A stretch of 64,000 nt of DNA, from positions 234,854-298,853 of the forward strand of contig JAUSNO010000038.1 in NCBI GenBank assembly GCA_030645915.1, given 5' to 3'. Shown here in pieces: positions 1-8,306 of the stretch. Under the pieces are notes generated by a model. That model did not search any database. It was given only the letters and a program-made list of their open reading frames with translations, and was not told where the DNA came from. The DNA is from Undibacterium sp. GTDB taxonomy: Bacteria; Pseudomonadota; Gammaproteobacteria; Burkholderiales; Burkholderiaceae_D. Each line of letters begins with the position of its first letter. Within the stretch, counting starts at the first letter, position 1. A program made the position numbers and the translations under genes.

Positions 1-169
1 ACTCTTTCATTTTGCTATTAATATAATCCTGCCGCGCTTGTTCAAAGCGATCTTGCGTCGCCGCCTCGTCGCGCTCGCCAAAGGCGTAATTCGCCTCCAG
101 CCACATCACGTTGATGATGCCGAACGCCAGCGCCAGGCCTATGCCTAAAATCCAGTTGAAGTACCACAT
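1..169 (-). CDS. cydX: CydX, small subunit of cytochrome bd oxidase (partial, runs off the window)
   Basis: The frame begins MWYFNWILGIGLALAFGII, the typical CydX/YbgT start: one transmembrane helix followed by the N-V-M-W-x-E stretch. CydX binds CydA-CydB in the inner membrane and stabilises the haem groups. At least 56 codons are present and no stop is reached, so it is longer than the 37-residue E. coli protein. A GGA-rich ribosome site lies about 10 bases upstream of the ATG. It is the last visible gene of the minus-strand cyd operon, 124 bases after cydB. Between cydB and this ATG the same frame is open and encodes a hydrophobic stretch (see findings). Confidence 0.85.
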   Translation of the reverse strand, partial: MWYFNWILGIGLALAFGIINVMWLEANYAFGERDEAATQDRFEQARQDYINSKMKE

Positions 170-293
170 GTGTTGTCCATTTCCAAAGATTAGAAATTCA
201 ATTATCGGGATGCAGACCAAGGCGCAAACCGCAGCAATACACCAGTATTGCGAGGATTTGTAACGATGGTATGCGCCCAAGAATTGGATTTCA

Positions 294-1436
294 TTAATAC
301 GCAGAATGCTCGTTCGCTTTTATATGCGCCTCATCCACCTTGCCACGCATTACCCGATATATCCATCCGGTGTACAAAATGATGATGGGCAAAAAGAACA
401 CCACCACCCAAAACATAATCCCCAGGCTTTTGTGGCTCGCCACCACATCCCAGGCCGTCAGGCTGCTATTCGGATCTAAACTTGATGGCATCACGAACGG
501 AAACATCGATGCGCCCGCTGTCAGGATCACGCTCGCCACAGCCAGGCCGCTAGACATGAAGGCTGCAACCGGCTGCTTTTTCAAGGTGAACAAAGCGCAC
601 AAAAACGCGCCGGCGAAACCGCCAGCCGGCAACGCCCACATGGCAGGCCAGCGCGCGTAGTTGTCCATCCAGGCACCGCGCACGCGCTCTACGGTTTTGA
701 CTACCGGCATGAAAGCGCTATTCACATCCGGCATCGAAATAATCCTGAAACCATCGATACCCAGCTTCACCCACACACCACCCAGGCCAAACGCAATCAC
801 GGTCACCAGCGCGGCGATCATCGCTGCCCTGCCCGCCCTTTGCGCGACGATGCCATCGGTCTTGGTAACCAGGAAGGCAGCACCATGCATGGTCAGCATC
901 GCCACGCTGAGCACGCCCGCCAGCAAACCGAACGGATTGAGCAAACCCAGGAAGCCGCCTAGGTATTCCAGCCGCATCGTATCGTCATAATGGAAAGGCA
1001 CGCCGAGCAGCAAATTGCCAAATGCCACGCCAAAAATCAGCGGCGGGACAACACCACCGACAAACAACAGACTATCCCAGGTAGAGCGCCAGCGTGTGTC
1101 AGCCACCTTGCTGCGGTAATCAAATCCCACCGGCCTGAAGAACAAGGAAAACAGCAGTAACATCAGCGCCACATAAAAGCCGGAAAACGCCGCCGCATAC
1201 GCCAGCGGCCATGCCGCAAACAGTGCACCGCCGGCAGTAATAAACCAGGTCTGATTGCCTTCCCAGGTCGGCCCGATAGAATTGAGCATGATGCGCCGCT
1301 CGACATCGGTCTTGCCGACAAACGGCAGCAAGATGCCGACACCAAAATCAAAGCCATCCATCAAAGCAAAGCCGATCAACAGCACGCCAACAAAGACCCA
1401 CCAGATCATTTTTAAGGTTACATAATCGAATAACAT
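294..1436 (-). CDS. cydB: Cytochrome bd ubiquinol oxidase subunit II
   Basis: A 380-residue polytopic membrane protein with the CydB hallmarks: the GFALMDGFDFGVG segment in the first helix pair and WEGNQTWFITAGGALFAAWP soon after. CydB pairs with CydA to form the high-affinity quinol oxidase that reduces oxygen to water without pumping protons and supports microaerobic growth. The length matches the family. AAGGAG precedes the ATG, and only nine bases separate it from the cydA stop, so the two are co-translated. Confidence 0.97.
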   Translation of the reverse strand: MLFDYVTLKMIWWVFVGVLLIGFALMDGFDFGVGILLPFVGKTDVERRIMLNSIGPTWEGNQTWFITAGGALFAAWPLAYAAAFSGFYVALMLLLFSLFFRPVGFDYRSKVADTRWRSTWDSLLFVGGVVPPLIFGVAFGNLLLGVPFHYDDTMRLEYLGGFLGLLNPFGLLAGVLSVAMLTMHGAAFLVTKTDGIVAQRAGRAAMIAALVTVIAFGLGGVWVKLGIDGFRIISMPDVNSAFMPVVKTVERVRGAWMDNYARWPAMWALPAGGFAGAFLCALFTLKKQPVAAFMSSGLAVASVILTAGASMFPFVMPSSLDPNSSLTAWDVVASHKSLGIMFWVVVFFLPIIILYTGWIYRVMRGKVDEAHIKANEHSAY

Positions 1437-1445
1437 GATGGCTCC

Positions 1446-3032
1446 TTAGTCGGTTGAAATTCGGCTGGCGGGCGCCGTTGCCATTTGTTCAAAATGATAT
1501 TTACCGGTATGCAGGCTGCTAGGGCCAAGGCGCGCATATTTGAACATCAGGTACAGCTCTACCACCAGCAGCATGGTGTAGAAACCCATAAACCCCGCAA
1601 GGCTAAAATACAGATCGTTCACCTGCAGGGTCGACGCTGACAAATGTGTCGGCAGCACGCCAGAAATCGTCCACGGCTGGCGGCCATATTCCGCCACGAT
1701 CCAGCCGGTTTCTATCGCCACCCACGGCAACGGAATGCTGAACAGGGCCAGCTTGAGCAACCAGCGATGCCGGGCCAGACGGCGGCGTATCAGGAAGTAA
1801 AATGACACGCTAAAAATAAACAGGAACAGCACGCCCAAGCCCACCATCAGCCGAAAGCCCAGAAACAGCGGCGCTACCTTGGGGATGGAATCATTGGTCG
1901 CTTTAGTAATCTGCTCTGGCGTGGCATCGATCACATTGGGTGCGTATTTTTTCAGCAGAAGGCCGTAACCCAAATCGTTTTTTAGATCATTGAAAGCGGC
2001 GCGCGCCTCCGGCGATTTATCACCGGATTTCAGACGCGACAATGCGGCATACGCCTGCATGCCCCTGATGATACGCTCGCGGTTTTGTAGCTTCAGGTCC
2101 TTGATGCCGGTAACCTTGGTATCGGTAGAACGGGTGGCAATCAGGCCCATCAGGTAAGGGATTTTGATCGCGTAATCAGTGCGCTCGGCTTTGTCGTCAG
2201 GCAGGCCGATCACCGTGAACGCGGCGGGTGCCGGCTCGGTCTCCCACTCGGCCTCAATCGCTGCCAGTTTCACCTTATTCACCTCGCCTGCGGTGTAGCC
2301 AGATTCATCCCCGAGCACAATCACCGACAAGGTCGATGCCAGGCCAAACGCCGCGGCAATCGCAAACGAGCGCAAAGCAAACGCGGTATCACGCGCCTTC
2401 AGCAAATAATACGACGACACGCCCAGCACGAACATCGACGCCGCCACATAACCAGAGGCCACCGTATGCACAAACTTGACCTGCGCCACCGGGTTAAAAA
2501 TCACCTGAGAGATACTCACCAGCTCCATGCGCATGGTTTCAAAATTGAATTCGGCACCGACAGGGTTATTCATCCAGCCATTCGCGATCAAGATCCACAA
2601 GGCCGATAAATTCGAGCCCAGCGCCACCAGGAAAGTAACACCCAGATGTGCCTGCTTGGACAATCTATTCCAGCCAAAAAACATCAGCCCGACAAAGCTC
2701 GATTCGAGAAAAAACGCCATCATCCCCTCGATCGCCAGCGGCGTGCCAAAGATATCGCCGACGTAATGCGAGTAATACGACCAGTTGGTACCGAACTGAA
2801 ATTCAAGCGTGATGCCGGTGGTCACGCCCATGGCAAAATTAATCGCAAACAGTTTGCCCCAGAACTTGGTCATGTCGCGATACACCTCGCGCCCCGTCAT
2901 CACATAGACCGATTCCATGATGACCAAAATCCACGACAAACCCAGCGTGAGCGGAACAAACAAAAAGTGATACATCGCCGTCGCCGCAAACTGCAGCCGC
3001 GACAGGTTGACGACTTCTTCAATCGGAGCCAT
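1446..3032 (-). CDS. cydA: Cytochrome bd ubiquinol oxidase subunit I
   Basis: 528 residues from the chosen ATG (MAPIEEVVNLSRLQFAATAM). This start places the conserved His ligand (YHF, residue 22) where the family has it; a longer frame to 3131 would add a non-homologous tail encoded by an intergenic repeat. Family segments seen include FWGKLFAINFAMGV, EFQFGTNWSYYSHYVGDIFG, FFLESSFVGLMFFGW and GRQPW near the quinol-binding region. It carries haems b558, b595 and d and oxidises ubiquinol. It overlaps the 3' end of cydP by 14 bases and is followed at once by cydB. Confidence 0.97.
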   Translation of the reverse strand: MAPIEEVVNLSRLQFAATAMYHFLFVPLTLGLSWILVIMESVYVMTGREVYRDMTKFWGKLFAINFAMGVTTGITLEFQFGTNWSYYSHYVGDIFGTPLAIEGMMAFFLESSFVGLMFFGWNRLSKQAHLGVTFLVALGSNLSALWILIANGWMNNPVGAEFNFETMRMELVSISQVIFNPVAQVKFVHTVASGYVAASMFVLGVSSYYLLKARDTAFALRSFAIAAAFGLASTLSVIVLGDESGYTAGEVNKVKLAAIEAEWETEPAPAAFTVIGLPDDKAERTDYAIKIPYLMGLIATRSTDTKVTGIKDLKLQNRERIIRGMQAYAALSRLKSGDKSPEARAAFNDLKNDLGYGLLLKKYAPNVIDATPEQITKATNDSIPKVAPLFLGFRLMVGLGVLFLFIFSVSFYFLIRRRLARHRWLLKLALFSIPLPWVAIETGWIVAEYGRQPWTISGVLPTHLSASTLQVNDLYFSLAGFMGFYTMLLVVELYLMFKYARLGPSSLHTGKYHFEQMATAPASRISTD

Positions 3033-3378
3033 GAGGTGCCTTAAAGGTAAAAGTTGAAAATTGGCTAGCAAGGGTGCGCCATGCGCACCGCTCAACATCG
3101 ATAATTTGTTCTGCAAACATCTGGTGCGCATGGCGCACCCTACTCAATGCAGCAGGTTTAGTTGGCGTTGAAGCCGGCGGATTAGGTGACAGCAAATGCT
3201 GCTCGACTACAGGCGTGGGCAAGGCCATGTGCCTGGTTTGCGGATGCGAGAAAAATAGTTTCCACAGGAAAAACAGCAACGCCACTTTAATGACCAGCAC
3301 CAATGCAATCTCGATCCATAGCGGTAAACCGGTACGCGCCGTTTTAGTGAAGAGCGCCCAGCGCTTAAGGTCTGGCAT
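3019..3378 (-). CDS. cydP: CydP-like small cytochrome oxidase subunit, C-terminus encoded by a repeat
   Basis: 119 residues. The N-terminal part (charged start, one helix LWIEIALVLVIKVALLFFLW, then FFSHPQTRHMALPTPVVEQH) matches the small protein encoded upstream of cydA in many betaproteobacteria and annotated as CydP, which is usually about 60-75 residues. Residues from roughly 80 onward (RVRHAHQMFAEQ...) are translated from the inverted repeat at 3072-3142, so the natural end was probably lost when the repeat inserted. It starts two bases after the regulator stop at 3381 and overlaps cydA. The family match is from memory. Confidence 0.75.
   Translation of the reverse strand: MPDLKRWALFTKTARTGLPLWIEIALVLVIKVALLFFLWKLFFSHPQTRHMALPTPVVEQHLLSPNPPASTPTKPAALSRVRHAHQMFAEQIIDVERCAWRTLASQFSTFTFKAPHGSD
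3072..3142. repeat. Intergenic palindromic repeat, GGGTGCGCCATGCGCACC family, copy 1
   Basis: Arms GGGTGCGCCATGCGCACC (3072-3089) and GGTGCGCATGGCGCACCC (3123-3140) are perfect inverted copies around a 33-base centre. The same arms occur at 5769-5860. The repeat sits inside the reading frame of the CydP-like protein. The layout suggests a MITE/REP-type non-autonomous element. Confidence 0.85.
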
Positions 3379-3380
3379 CG

Positions 3381-3986
3381 CTAGCTCTTGTCGCTGAGTT
3401 GATCAAGCTCTGCCTGCATGGCCGCGGCCTCTTTGTCGCTACCGGCAAAGCGGAACTTATCGCGAAAATCGAGCAACTTGCCGACCTTGGAACCCATCTT
3501 CATCAAGGAAGCCAAAGTCTCGGGCGACAGCCTTTGCACGTCGTCAAACCACGAGGTCGACAGCTCAATCAATTGGTACATCTCCCGCATACGCTCTTGC
3601 GCCAGACGGTCGGCTTCAGAAGCCGGGCTCTCCAGCAAGGCATCGCGCAGCATCGACAAAGTAGGCTCAATCTCGCGCCGGCGTCGTTCTTCCAGCAAAG
3701 CCTTAAAAATATCCCAGATATCCTTAGGCGGCTCAAAATACTCACGCCGGTCACCCGGTTTATGCATCAGCTTCACCAGACGCCACGCCTGCAACTCCTT
3801 CAAGCCCATGCTCACATTAGAACGCGAGAACGACAGATGCTCGGCAATCTCATCCGCATTCAAGGGTTTGCCCAGTACATACAACAGGGCATACATCTGC
3901 CCCACCGTGCGATTAATCCCCCAGCGACTCCCCATCTCTCCAAAGTGAAGGATAAAACGCTGCATTAAAGGGCTAAGAGTATCCAT
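3381..3986 (-). CDS. GbsR/MarR-type transcriptional regulator of the cyd operon
   Basis: 201 residues with a winged-helix domain at about residues 15-95 (GQMYALLYVLGKPLNADEIAEHL, then SFSRSNVSMGLKELQ as recognition helix, then a wing LVKLMHKPGDRREYF), followed by a helical C-terminal half as in the GbsR group (COG1510). It lies two bases upstream of cydP, so it is the first gene of the cydP-cydA-cydB-cydX operon and probably controls it and itself. A perfect dyad, TTTCAG-N6-CTGAAA, lies next to a TATAAT box 35-57 bases upstream of its start. The ligand is unknown. Confidence 0.85.
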   Translation of the reverse strand: MDTLSPLMQRFILHFGEMGSRWGINRTVGQMYALLYVLGKPLNADEIAEHLSFSRSNVSMGLKELQAWRLVKLMHKPGDRREYFEPPKDIWDIFKALLEERRRREIEPTLSMLRDALLESPASEADRLAQERMREMYQLIELSTSWFDDVQRLSPETLASLMKMGSKVGKLLDFRDKFRFAGSDKEAAAMQAELDQLSDKS

Positions 3987-4020
3987 GGTTTTGTGATTTT
4001 CTTGATCTGGGTTATTGAAT

Positions 4021-4043
4021 TTTCAGGAATTACTGAAATTATA
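4021..4043 (-). promoter_or_regulatory. Promoter -10 box with overlapping dyad, candidate operator of the GbsR-type regulator
   Basis: Reading the minus strand, TATAAT lies at 4043-4038 and is followed by the perfect palindrome TTTCAG-N6-CTGAAA (4038-4021), which would cover the transcription start. No good -35 box is visible at 17 bases. MarR/GbsR proteins usually bind dyads of this size over promoters, so autoregulation is inferred. Confidence 0.5.
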
Positions 4044-4240
4044 GAAGGTTTAGGAAAGTCTTGCTGACTGCGACAAACCACATATTAATTTTACAAGTGG
4101 ATTACAAAAATTGCTTTTTAGATAAATGCAAAAATGACAGCAAATTCAGGTATAGTTCTTTGAAAAAACTCTCTTTAATGCAGTTTTTTTGATTTTATCG
4201 TTATGTTTTTTCGCTTATCAATCAATATTGAGATTAATTT

Positions 4241-5716
4241 ATGTCCAGATGGATTTCACAATTTAAGGCACACGCCTTCCAGTTATCGTGGACCAACGTT
4301 TTAGCAGCTCTACATATTTCAAAAGTTGATGATGAAACGGTAATTACTTCTGTTGAAGAATTAGCTCGTTTAAAGAAGGTCATCTCATATATCGACGAAA
4401 TGATTAATGGAATAGATCCTGAATTCGTTCCCCAAACAACTTGGGATCCATTTCAACAACAAGCTGAACAATGCGCGAATAACATTTTTCTTTTCAATAG
4501 CAATAGAAATATTAGCCATCTACAAACTGCCAATAGTAATGCGGATAATTTATTGACTTACATTCGCCCCTATATGGTGAACGTAAATATAGGCAATCGG
4601 GCTGTGCGAAAGTCACTCGAAGAATATAGTAAAACGATTAATAGTTATGGAGACTCCTTTCGTGAAAAAGCTGTAAATTTAACGACTGAGATCAAACAAT
4701 ATGAAGAACAAAGCAAGGTATTAATCAATGCAATTACCGAAGTCAATCGATCTTCTGAAGAGTTGCATAAAACCATTTCAAATAGTAATGAGCATATTGA
4801 GCATCTCAAAAATTCAATAGATGGTTTATTTTTCAACTCAGAAACCGAATACAAAAAAATTAACGAATATTATGTGGAATTACTTATCGGAAATGAGAGC
4901 AAAAACTCGATAAAGAGAGAGCTCCTTGACACTAAAGAGATAATTTTAAATGATAAAGAAAAAATCGATTCTCTCTTAACAGCTGCATCCAATCAAATAA
5001 AGTCACTGGAAGCATTTCATCTGAAAATATTCGGAAAAATTATTGAAGGCACTGAAAAACCAGAAGGTGGTTTGGAAAATGAATTAACGACTCGGATGAG
5101 CGTATTGTCGAAATTTGAAAAAGATCAAATTTCAAAATATAACGAACTAAATAAACAAATTGAAACACTGCTCCCAGGCGCAACAAGTGCAGGTTTAGCC
5201 TCGGCGTACAAGGAAATGGGAAGTTCATTCGTCACTCCGATTAGAGATTCAACTTACTTATTTTTTACTTGTATTGGCATTCTCGTTTTAATTTCTTTTT
5301 TACTTTCGATTGAACATATCGAATTTTGGAAAAGTATATCTTTCATAAAATACACCGAATGGTCCGACGTCTTAAAAGGTCTTTTATATAAAGCACCATT
5401 TTACGCACCTATTTTATGGCTAGCTTTCTACGCAACTAAGAGACGAAGTGAGAATCAAAGACTACTTCAAGAATATGCACATAAAGAAGCATTGGCGAAA
5501 TCCTATAAGAGTTATAAAGATCAATTGGCCGCTCTTGGAGACGAAGACAAAACGATGCAAAAAGATTTTATTAAGAAGATGATAGATGCTATTACACAAA
5601 ACTCTTCACAAACTTTAGATGGAACACATGGAGATAAATTACCTGTTCAAGATGTACTTGAAAAATTTATAGACGCTGCTCAAAAGTCGAAATCTTTTAC
5701 AGAGAAGGTTGGCTAA
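4241..5716 (+). CDS. AT-rich coiled-coil protein with two transmembrane helices, unknown function
   Basis: 491 residues. About 110-330 is predominantly charged, heptad-like helix (long runs of E, K, Q, N, S with spaced L/I). Two hydrophobic helices follow at about 337-356 (YLFFTCIGILVLISFLLSI) and 383-400 (LLYKAPFYAPILWLAFYATK), then a charged C-terminal helix of about 90 residues. The gene is visibly much more AT-rich than its neighbours and uses AT-ending codons, suggesting transfer. It stands alone between the cyd operon and two repeats. No known domain is recognised; single-gene membrane effectors of phage defence can look like this, but that is only a guess. Confidence 0.7.
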   Translation: MSRWISQFKAHAFQLSWTNVLAALHISKVDDETVITSVEELARLKKVISYIDEMINGIDPEFVPQTTWDPFQQQAEQCANNIFLFNSNRNISHLQTANSNADNLLTYIRPYMVNVNIGNRAVRKSLEEYSKTINSYGDSFREKAVNLTTEIKQYEEQSKVLINAITEVNRSSEELHKTISNSNEHIEHLKNSIDGLFFNSETEYKKINEYYVELLIGNESKNSIKRELLDTKEIILNDKEKIDSLLTAASNQIKSLEAFHLKIFGKIIEGTEKPEGGLENELTTRMSVLSKFEKDQISKYNELNKQIETLLPGATSAGLASAYKEMGSSFVTPIRDSTYLFFTCIGILVLISFLLSIEHIEFWKSISFIKYTEWSDVLKGLLYKAPFYAPILWLAFYATKRRSENQRLLQEYAHKEALAKSYKSYKDQLAALGDEDKTMQKDFIKKMIDAITQNSSQTLDGTHGDKLPVQDVLEKFIDAAQKSKSFTEKVG

Positions 5717-5768
5717 ATGTTTTCTAATCCCGAAAAAAAATAGCAACATGCGTGGCATGCGTTCCTCT

Positions 5769-5860
5769 GTAGGGTGCGCCATGCGCACCGCATCACCTTG
5801 CGATGCCAAATATATGCACGCTGTTGATGTTGAATTAGAGGTGCGCATGGCGCACCCTAC
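5769..5860. repeat. Intergenic palindromic repeat, GGGTGCGCCATGCGCACC family, copy 2
   Basis: GTAGGGTGCGCCATGCGCACC-type arm at 5769-5789 and its exact inverse at 5840-5860, enclosing 50 bases unrelated to the centre of copy 1. The shared arms and unlike centres suggest a mobile or exchangeable element. It lies in the gap after the AT-rich gene. Confidence 0.85.
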
Positions 5861-5887
5861 GATTTAATCCCAGGCACTACTCCACCA

Positions 5888-5944
5888 CGCAATACCCATG
5901 CGCCCTGCAGGCCAGGCAGGCCGAAAACCCGCATGGGCATTGCG
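5888..5944. repeat. Intergenic repeat, CGCAATACCCATGCG family, copy A
   Basis: CGCAATACCCATGCG (5888-5902) is answered by CGCATGGGCATTGCG (5930-5944), one mismatch, around a centre containing CTGCAGGCCAGGCAGG. The same centre and arms recur at 6246-6292, 7355-7410 and 8974-9030, so this is a dispersed hairpin repeat. Confidence 0.85.
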
Positions 5945-6002
5945 CTCCGGGTTATGTCGATTGTATGATTCGTCACCATTAATCCAACAACAGGAAACCA
6001 AC

Positions 6003-6239
6003 ATGGAGCTGACTTTATCGCCCGCCGTTCTCTCTGGCCGTAGCGTGAATGGCGTGCGGAGCGAGCAAGGGATGGTCGTGCATATTGTCCGGTGCAACGC
6101 GGCCGAATTGAAATCGGGTCTCGTCAGACAGGCATATTCGCTATGCGGGAGAACGCATGGTGATAAAAACGATGGCTGGTCCTTATTTCCTGATGCTGCA
6201 GTTACCTGCCCCAAGTGCCGTAAAAAAACCGACAAATAG
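6003..6239 (+). CDS. Small cysteine-containing hypothetical protein
   Basis: 78 residues from an ATG with CAGGAAA upstream. A longer frame to 5898 would only translate repeat copy A, so the internal start is preferred. The C-terminal part has a Cys in YSLCGRTHG and a TCPKCRK pair, which could bind a metal ion. It is not recognised as a named family. It lies between two copies of the same intergenic repeat. Function unknown. Confidence 0.5.
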   Translation: MELTLSPAVLSGRSVNGVRSEQGMVVHIVRCNAAELKSGLVRQAYSLCGRTHGDKNDGWSLFPDAAVTCPKCRKKTDK

Positions 6240-6245
6240 CCGTAC

Positions 6246-6292
6246 ACGCATACCCATGCGCAGGCCAGACAGGCGGCTAACCCGCATCGCCG
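6246..6292. repeat. Intergenic repeat, CGCAATACCCATGCG family, copy B (shortened)
   Basis: CGCATACCCATGCGCAGGCC, then GACAGGCGGCTAACCCGCAT: the same order of elements as copies A, C and D with internal losses. It directly follows the stop codon of the 78-residue gene. Confidence 0.7.
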
Positions 6293-6474
6293 CACAACAA
6301 ATGTGATGTGTGCCGGGAAAATACCAAAATTGAAATAGATTCAGTTATAGTTTCAGTATAGTTCCAGTTAGAAATAACTTCGTTTGCAAAGCCATGTTGA
6401 AGTTTGAGAACTGCTTGTTGATTTGCCCTCAAATACCGCTGTTTTCAGACCTGAAGACTTAAACGGACAACTTT

Positions 6475-7353
6475 ATGCCAAATTTTTCGCTTGAAACTGA
6501 AATTTTCATTGCAGAGTTTGATGCTGCGATAGAAGCACACATGATGTTGACGCGACGGATCTTGCGCTGCGCTGTGTTACGCGAATCCCCCGGTGACGAT
6601 GTGCTCTCTCCCATGGCGCATACGCTATGCAGTTTCGGGCGCTGGTTTACGTCGAATGTGCCGTACTTTGAGATGGTCGATACTGAAGCGACTCAGCGCA
6701 TTGTTTTAATTCATCAGTTCATGCATGACTCCAGTCGTTCCATCTGCAACAACGTGATGGATGGCAGAGCGGGCAATAACATTGATCTGGACAACTTCGA
6801 AAAATCGCAATCTGAGCTGCTGATCCTGCTGGCGAAGTTAAAAACACTGGTGTTGTCACATGCGGTGCGACACGATCCGCTGACCGGACTGCCGCTGCGC
6901 TATGGCATCGAAAATGATTTTGCACTGGCGCACAAAGATGCGCTGCGCAACAATTTTTTGCTGTATGCCGCCATGATCGACGTCGATCACTTCAAACTGG
7001 TGAATGATCAATATGGACATCCCGTGGGAGATATCGTATTGCGCCATCTTGCTTCAAGCTTGAAGCTGCTTATCCGGGGGAATGATCCGCTGTATCGTTT
7101 TGGAGGAGAGGAATTTTTATGGCTGTTACGCTGCAGATCACCTGACGAAGCCGCACAATCAGCGCACCGCGCCATCACCACTATCGAGAAAACCCCGATT
7201 CCTATCGGCGACGATCAATCGCTGTTCATCACCATTACGATTGGTCTGGCGCAAATTGGCGAGAACGAGGGAATCAATGAGGCAATCATACGTGCAGACA
7301 CGGCCCTTTACAAAGGCAAGCACGCCGGGCGCAACCAGTACGTTATTTCTTGA
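6475..7353 (+). CDS. dgcZ: Diguanylate cyclase with N-terminal zinc-binding CZB domain (DgcZ-like)
   Basis: 292 residues, almost the length of E. coli DgcZ/YdeH. The N-terminal CZB domain shows His22, Cys52, His80 and His84, the zinc-ligand pattern of DgcZ. The C-terminal GGDEF domain runs from about residue 130 with DPLTGLP, DVDHFKLVND and the active-site loop RFGGEEF (GGEEF at 210-214). An RxxD inhibitory site (R201-D204) sits exactly five residues before it, so product inhibition is expected. It makes cyclic di-GMP from GTP; zinc binding is known to repress the E. coli enzyme. It stands alone, preceded by about 180 bases without a gene. Confidence 0.9.
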   Translation: MPNFSLETEIFIAEFDAAIEAHMMLTRRILRCAVLRESPGDDVLSPMAHTLCSFGRWFTSNVPYFEMVDTEATQRIVLIHQFMHDSSRSICNNVMDGRAGNNIDLDNFEKSQSELLILLAKLKTLVLSHAVRHDPLTGLPLRYGIENDFALAHKDALRNNFLLYAAMIDVDHFKLVNDQYGHPVGDIVLRHLASSLKLLIRGNDPLYRFGGEEFLWLLRCRSPDEAAQSAHRAITTIEKTPIPIGDDQSLFITITIGLAQIGENEGINEAIIRADTALYKGKHAGRNQYVIS

Positions 7354-7354
7354 G

Positions 7355-7410
7355 ACGCAATAACCATACGCACTGCAGACCAGGCAGGCGGCAAACCCGC
7401 ATGACTCCGC
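7355..7410. repeat. Intergenic repeat, CGCAATACCCATGCG family, copy C
   Basis: ACGCAATAACCATACGCACT, GCAGACCAGGCAGGCGGC and AAACCCGCATGA follow in the family order directly after the dgcZ-like stop codon. The arms are diverged. Confidence 0.7.
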
Positions 7411-7587
7411 TGACTACCAGCTGCTGAGCCCGCCCGGCTTTACATCGGGTTTGGCAATAACCATCATCAATTCAACCCATCCCTCAATCTAGATGAACCA
7501 AGGTGTTGCTCACGCCCGATTGAGCTTGAACAGCATGATGTTACGATGCTCGCTGCACCAGCAACGCATCCATTCTGGCGTAACAGA

Positions 7588-7899
7588 TCAGGCGCCCTTC
7601 ATTTGGTTTGATACTGGTTTGAAGTGCTGCGGACTGATTCTGAATTTTGCCCGGCGATCACCCATGAAGGCGCGCAATTCCTTGATACTGAGATTGGAAA
7701 TTTCATGCATGCGAATCAAGAGCGAGGCACCGATAGGCAGGCGACGGTGACGAATTTTGCTGATCACGGGCGGGGCGACTTCGAGTGCCCTGGAAAGCGC
7801 GGCATCGTTCTTAAAGTGCAGCTGTTCGATCAGGGTATCTAGTAGATTGTCGGGATCGTAACTAAATTCAGAGGTTTTTAAATCGAGTAGGTTTGACAT
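7588..7899 (-). CDS. Small lambda-repressor-type HTH protein, paralogue 1
   Basis: 103 residues. Residues about 18-75 form a Cro/C1-like helix-turn-helix (DTLIEQLHFKNDAALSRAL, then EVAPPVISKIRHRRLPIGAS). A paralogue with the same length and about three quarters identity is encoded at 49638-49949. Both share the leader AAGGAA with a conserved ACTTNGACTAAGGAA just before the ATG. The conserved tail FMGDRRAKFRISPQHFKP suggests one family. No operator or target is evident. Confidence 0.75.
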   Translation of the reverse strand: MSNLLDLKTSEFSYDPDNLLDTLIEQLHFKNDAALSRALEVAPPVISKIRHRRLPIGASLLIRMHEISNLSIKELRAFMGDRRAKFRISPQHFKPVSNQMKGA

Positions 7900-7925
7900 G
7901 TTCTTCCTTAGTCCAAGTTAAAGGT

Positions 7926-8306
7926 GATTTCCTAAGAGTGCGAGTTGCCATTTAACTTATAGACAATATTGGCAATAAGTTCAGTGCGCTAGCACACTTA
8001 ACACGCGTAAAAAGTGAGCACGCCTGGTAAAACCACGGGTCTGATCAATTCTGTACCCCGGTTAAACCACATTCGCTACGATACTCAGCCGGGTAGCGAG
8101 GCAAAGCTTGTACAATCAGCCGGTGCAAGCATAAACACGGCACCGGCAGCATTTGGCAAACCTTGATTTGCTCCTCTTTTTTTAAACCCTGTGTCTTTTT
8201 TGGGTTCATCAAGAATTTTCATCAATCGATCTGGCATCAAAAAGCTCCCTCACTCTTGGGTTAATGCGAAAAGCTGTTCCTGCACGTTTTCCAAGAAAGA
8301 CCTTCA
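7926..8306. other. Intergenic stretch without a recognised gene
   Basis: About 380 bases between the HTH gene and the oxygenase gene. It holds short unrelated-looking pieces (for example ATCAATTCTGTA at 8044-8055) that may be decayed mobile-element DNA, but no frame here could be assigned to a protein family. Promoters of both flanking genes must lie in it; none is clear. Confidence 0.4.

Noticed and set aside
1446..3131. Longer cydA start at 3131
   Set aside because: The extra 33 residues come from the intergenic repeat and the end of cydP. The family start motif begins at 3032.
5769..5860. CRISPR-like reading of the palindromic repeats
   Set aside because: Only two arms per locus, with unlike centres and no array. 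They fit REP/MITE repeats.
5864..6295. 143-residue frame opposite the small cysteine protein
   Set aside because: It runs through two intergenic repeats and is antisense to a better supported gene.
8044..8055. Shared 12-mer ATCAATTCTGTA as prophage attachment duplication
   Set aside because: The copy at 47502 lies inside the inferred left end and the copy at 8044 is a kilobase from the right end, with a chromosomal gene between. Mu-type duplications are 5 bases.
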